A stretch of DNA of 25,861 nt from Bacteroidales bacterium (lineage in GTDB: Bacteria > Bacteroidota > Bacteroidia > Bacteroidales > Paludibacteraceae), in assembly GCA_900767385.1 (NCBI GenBank), contig CAAFYY010000021.1, positions 1-25,861 on the forward strand, in the 5' to 3' direction. The position numbers and the translations under genes were made by a program. The notes below the pieces were generated by a model. It did not search any database. It had not been told where the DNA came from and was given only the letters and a program-made list of their open reading frames with translations. Shown in pieces: positions 23,946 through 25,861 of this stretch (within the stretch, counting starts at the first letter, position 1; each line of letters begins with the position of its first letter).

Positions 23946-25861
23946 ATGGCACAAGGAAAAATTATTGGTATTGACCTCGGCACAACTAACTCGTGCGTGG
24001 CAGTCATGGAAGGTAACGAACCTGTAGTAATCGCTAACAGCGAAGGTAAACGTACAACTCCTTCAGTAGTAGCTTTCGTAGCTGATGGTGAACGTAAAAT
24101 CGGTGACCCAGCAAAACGTCAGGCTGTTACCAACCCACAGAAAACTATTTACTCAATCAAACGCTTCATGGGTGAAACCTATGATCTTTGCAGTCGCGAA
24201 ATCGAACGCGTACCATTCAAAGTGGCTAAAGGTGACAACAACACCCCACGCGTGGATATCGACGGCAAACTCTTCACTCCACAAGAGATCTCTGCTATGG
24301 TGCTTCAAAAAATGAAGAAAACAGCAGAGGACTATCTTGGTCAGGAAGTAACAGAAGCTGTTATCACTGTTCCTGCATACTTCAGCGATGCTCAACGTCA
24401 GGCAACCAAAGAAGCTGGCGAAATCGCAGGCTTGAAAGTTCGTCGTATCGTCAACGAACCAACAGCAGCAGCTTTGGCTTATGGTCTTGACAAAGCTAAC
24501 AAAGACATGAAAATCGCAGTATTCGACCTTGGTGGCGGTACTTTCGATATCTCAATCCTCGAACTCGGTGACGGCGTATTCGAAGTAAAATCTACCAATG
24601 GTGATACCCACCTCGGTGGTGACGACTTCGACCAAGTAATCATCGACTGGTTGGTAGAAGAATTCAAAAACGACGAGGGTGCTGATCTCTCACAAGATCC
24701 TATGGCTCTCCAACGTTTGAAAGAAGCAGCAGAGAAAGCAAAAATCGAACTCTCTTCTTCAACTTCTACTGAAATCAACCTCCCATACATCATGCCAGTT
24801 GCTGGTGTTCCAAAACACTTGGTAAAAACACTTAGCCGTGCTAAATTCGAACAATTGGCCGACCGCTTGATTCATGCTTGCTTGGCTCCTTGCCAAAACG
24901 CATTGCAAAGCGCAGGTTTCAGCAAATCTGATATCGACGAAGTTATCCTCGTAGGCGGTTCTTCACGTATCCCTGCAGTACAAAAGCTCGTTGAGGACTT
25001 CTTCGGCAAAACTCCTTCTAAAGGCGTCAACCCAGACGAGGTTGTAGCTGTAGGTGCTGCTATTCAAGGTGCTGTCTTGACTGGCGAAGTAAAAGATGTT
25101 CTCTTGCTTGACGTTACTCCACTCTCATTGGGTATCGAGACCATGGGCGGTGTGATGACCAAACTCATCGATGCAAACACCACTATCCCAACCAAGAAAA
25201 CAGAGGTGTTCTCAACAGCAAGCGACAACCAACCTTCAGTACAAATCAACGTACTCCAGGGTGAGCGTCCAATGGCTTCACAGAACAAACAGATTGGTAT
25301 GTTCAACCTCGACGGTATTCCTGCTGCTCCACGTGGCGTGCCACAAATCGAAGTAACCTTCGATATCGACGCCAACGGTATCCTCAAAGTATCTGCTAAG
25401 GATAAAGCTACTGGCAAAGAGCAATCTATCCGCATTGAGGCTTCAAGCGGTTTGTCAGACGAAGAAATCAAACGCATGAAAGCAGAGGCAGAGGCTAACG
25501 CTGACGCAGATAAAAAGGCTAAAGAGCGCATTGACAAGATCAACCAAGCCGACGCTATGATCTTCCAAACAGAGAAACAGTTGAAAGAACTTGGTGATAA
25601 GATTCCTGCCGACAAGAAAGCTCCTATCGAGCAAGCCCTCGAGCAGTTGAAGAGCGCCCACAAGGCTCAGGACCTCGACGCTATCGACAAAGCTATGGAA
25701 GCCATGAACACCGCCTTCCACGCAGCAAGTCAGGACATGTACAACGCTGCTAATGCTCAACAGCAGCAGCAAGGCCAACCTTTCAACGGCGGTGCTCAGC
25801 AACAGCAGAACACCAGCAACAACGACAACGTTGAAGATGCCGACTTCGAGGAGGTGAAGTA
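23946..25861 (+). CDS. dnaK: Chaperone DnaK (Hsp70), stop codon cut by window edge
   Basis: All 638 sense codons are present, and the window ends at TA, the first two bases of the stop. The ATPase domain has GIDLGTTNS (8-16), VPAYFSD, NEPTAAALAYG, FDLGGGTFD and VGGSSRIP. The interdomain linker is DVLLLDVTPLSLG. The substrate-binding domain contains GERPMASQNKQIG, and the lid is the helical part rich in Ala, Lys and Glu from about 500. The end is a Gln/Asn-rich low-complexity tail closing with DADFEEVK, the usual EEV(D/K) end. Length equals that of E. coli DnaK. The ATG follows an A-rich leader without Shine-Dalgarno sequence, as usual in this phylum. No grpE or dnaJ is visible upstream. Confidence 0.98.
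   Translation, partial: MAQGKIIGIDLGTTNSCVAVMEGNEPVVIANSEGKRTTPSVVAFVADGERKIGDPAKRQAVTNPQKTIYSIKRFMGETYDLCSREIERVPFKVAKGDNNTPRVDIDGKLFTPQEISAMVLQKMKKTAEDYLGQEVTEAVITVPAYFSDAQRQATKEAGEIAGLKVRRIVNEPTAAALAYGLDKANKDMKIAVFDLGGGTFDISILELGDGVFEVKSTNGDTHLGGDDFDQVIIDWLVEEFKNDEGADLSQDPMALQRLKEAAEKAKIELSSSTSTEINLPYIMPVAGVPKHLVKTLSRAKFEQLADRLIHACLAPCQNALQSAGFSKSDIDEVILVGGSSRIPAVQKLVEDFFGKTPSKGVNPDEVVAVGAAIQGAVLTGEVKDVLLLDVTPLSLGIETMGGVMTKLIDANTTIPTKKTEVFSTASDNQPSVQINVLQGERPMASQNKQIGMFNLDGIPAAPRGVPQIEVTFDIDANGILKVSAKDKATGKEQSIRIEASSGLSDEEIKRMKAEAEANADADKKAKERIDKINQADAMIFQTEKQLKELGDKIPADKKAPIEQALEQLKSAHKAQDLDAIDKAMEAMNTAFHAASQDMYNAANAQQQQQGQPFNGGAQQQQNTSNNDNVEDADFEEVK

Noticed and set aside
1..25861. CRISPR array
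   Set aside because: No regularly spaced direct repeats were seen; the only repeated units are inverted repeats and the two recombinase fragments.

Overview
The window looks like chromosomal DNA of a Bacteroidales-type bacterium. Several intergenic regions carry the Bacteroidetes -7 box (TAnnTTTG), with a TTG-type -33 box about 19-20 bases upstream where I could place one. Starts lack clear Shine-Dalgarno sequences. One large secreted protease ends in a type IX secretion (T9SS) sorting domain, and lipoproteins with Cys lipoboxes are common. I cannot name the genus.

Layout. (1) 1-804: the 5' part of a CAU-anticodon tRNA on the minus strand with its promoter, then a HAD-family phosphatase on the plus strand. 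(2) 805-4574: an accessory island. It holds a 928-930 aa S8 (subtilisin-like) peptidase gene with an AT-rich first half, bracketed by two decayed C-terminal fragments of serine recombinases. A possible minus-strand gene remnant and a cluster of inverted repeats follow. (3) 4686-6038: an AtoE-type short-chain fatty acid transporter, closed by a strong bidirectional terminator. (4) 6123-15325: ten minus-strand genes separated by 2-42 bases, probably read from one promoter near 15432-15463. In transcription order they are a conserved secreted protein, dCMP deaminase, S41 protease, Na+/Ca2+ exchanger, patatin phospholipase, Mrp, hpt, adk, obg and pgk. (5) 15464-15903: a gap with no gene I can support. 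(6) 15951-18122: three minus-strand lipoprotein genes, two of which look like diverged paralogues. (7) 18295-22007: ftcD-hutU, two enzymes of histidine/urocanate catabolism, divergent from the lipoproteins. (8) 22139-23626: mtaB plus a short acidic 54-codon ORF behind it. (9) 23946-25861: dnaK, complete except for the last base of its stop codon.

Most of the window is housekeeping DNA. hutU hydrates urocanate; FtcD takes the formimino group from formiminoglutamate to tetrahydrofolate. hutH and hutI, needed for the steps before and between, are not in the window. The least explained part is the island at 805-4574. I found no CRISPR array, no intact mobile element and no convincing new multi-gene defence or metabolic system.
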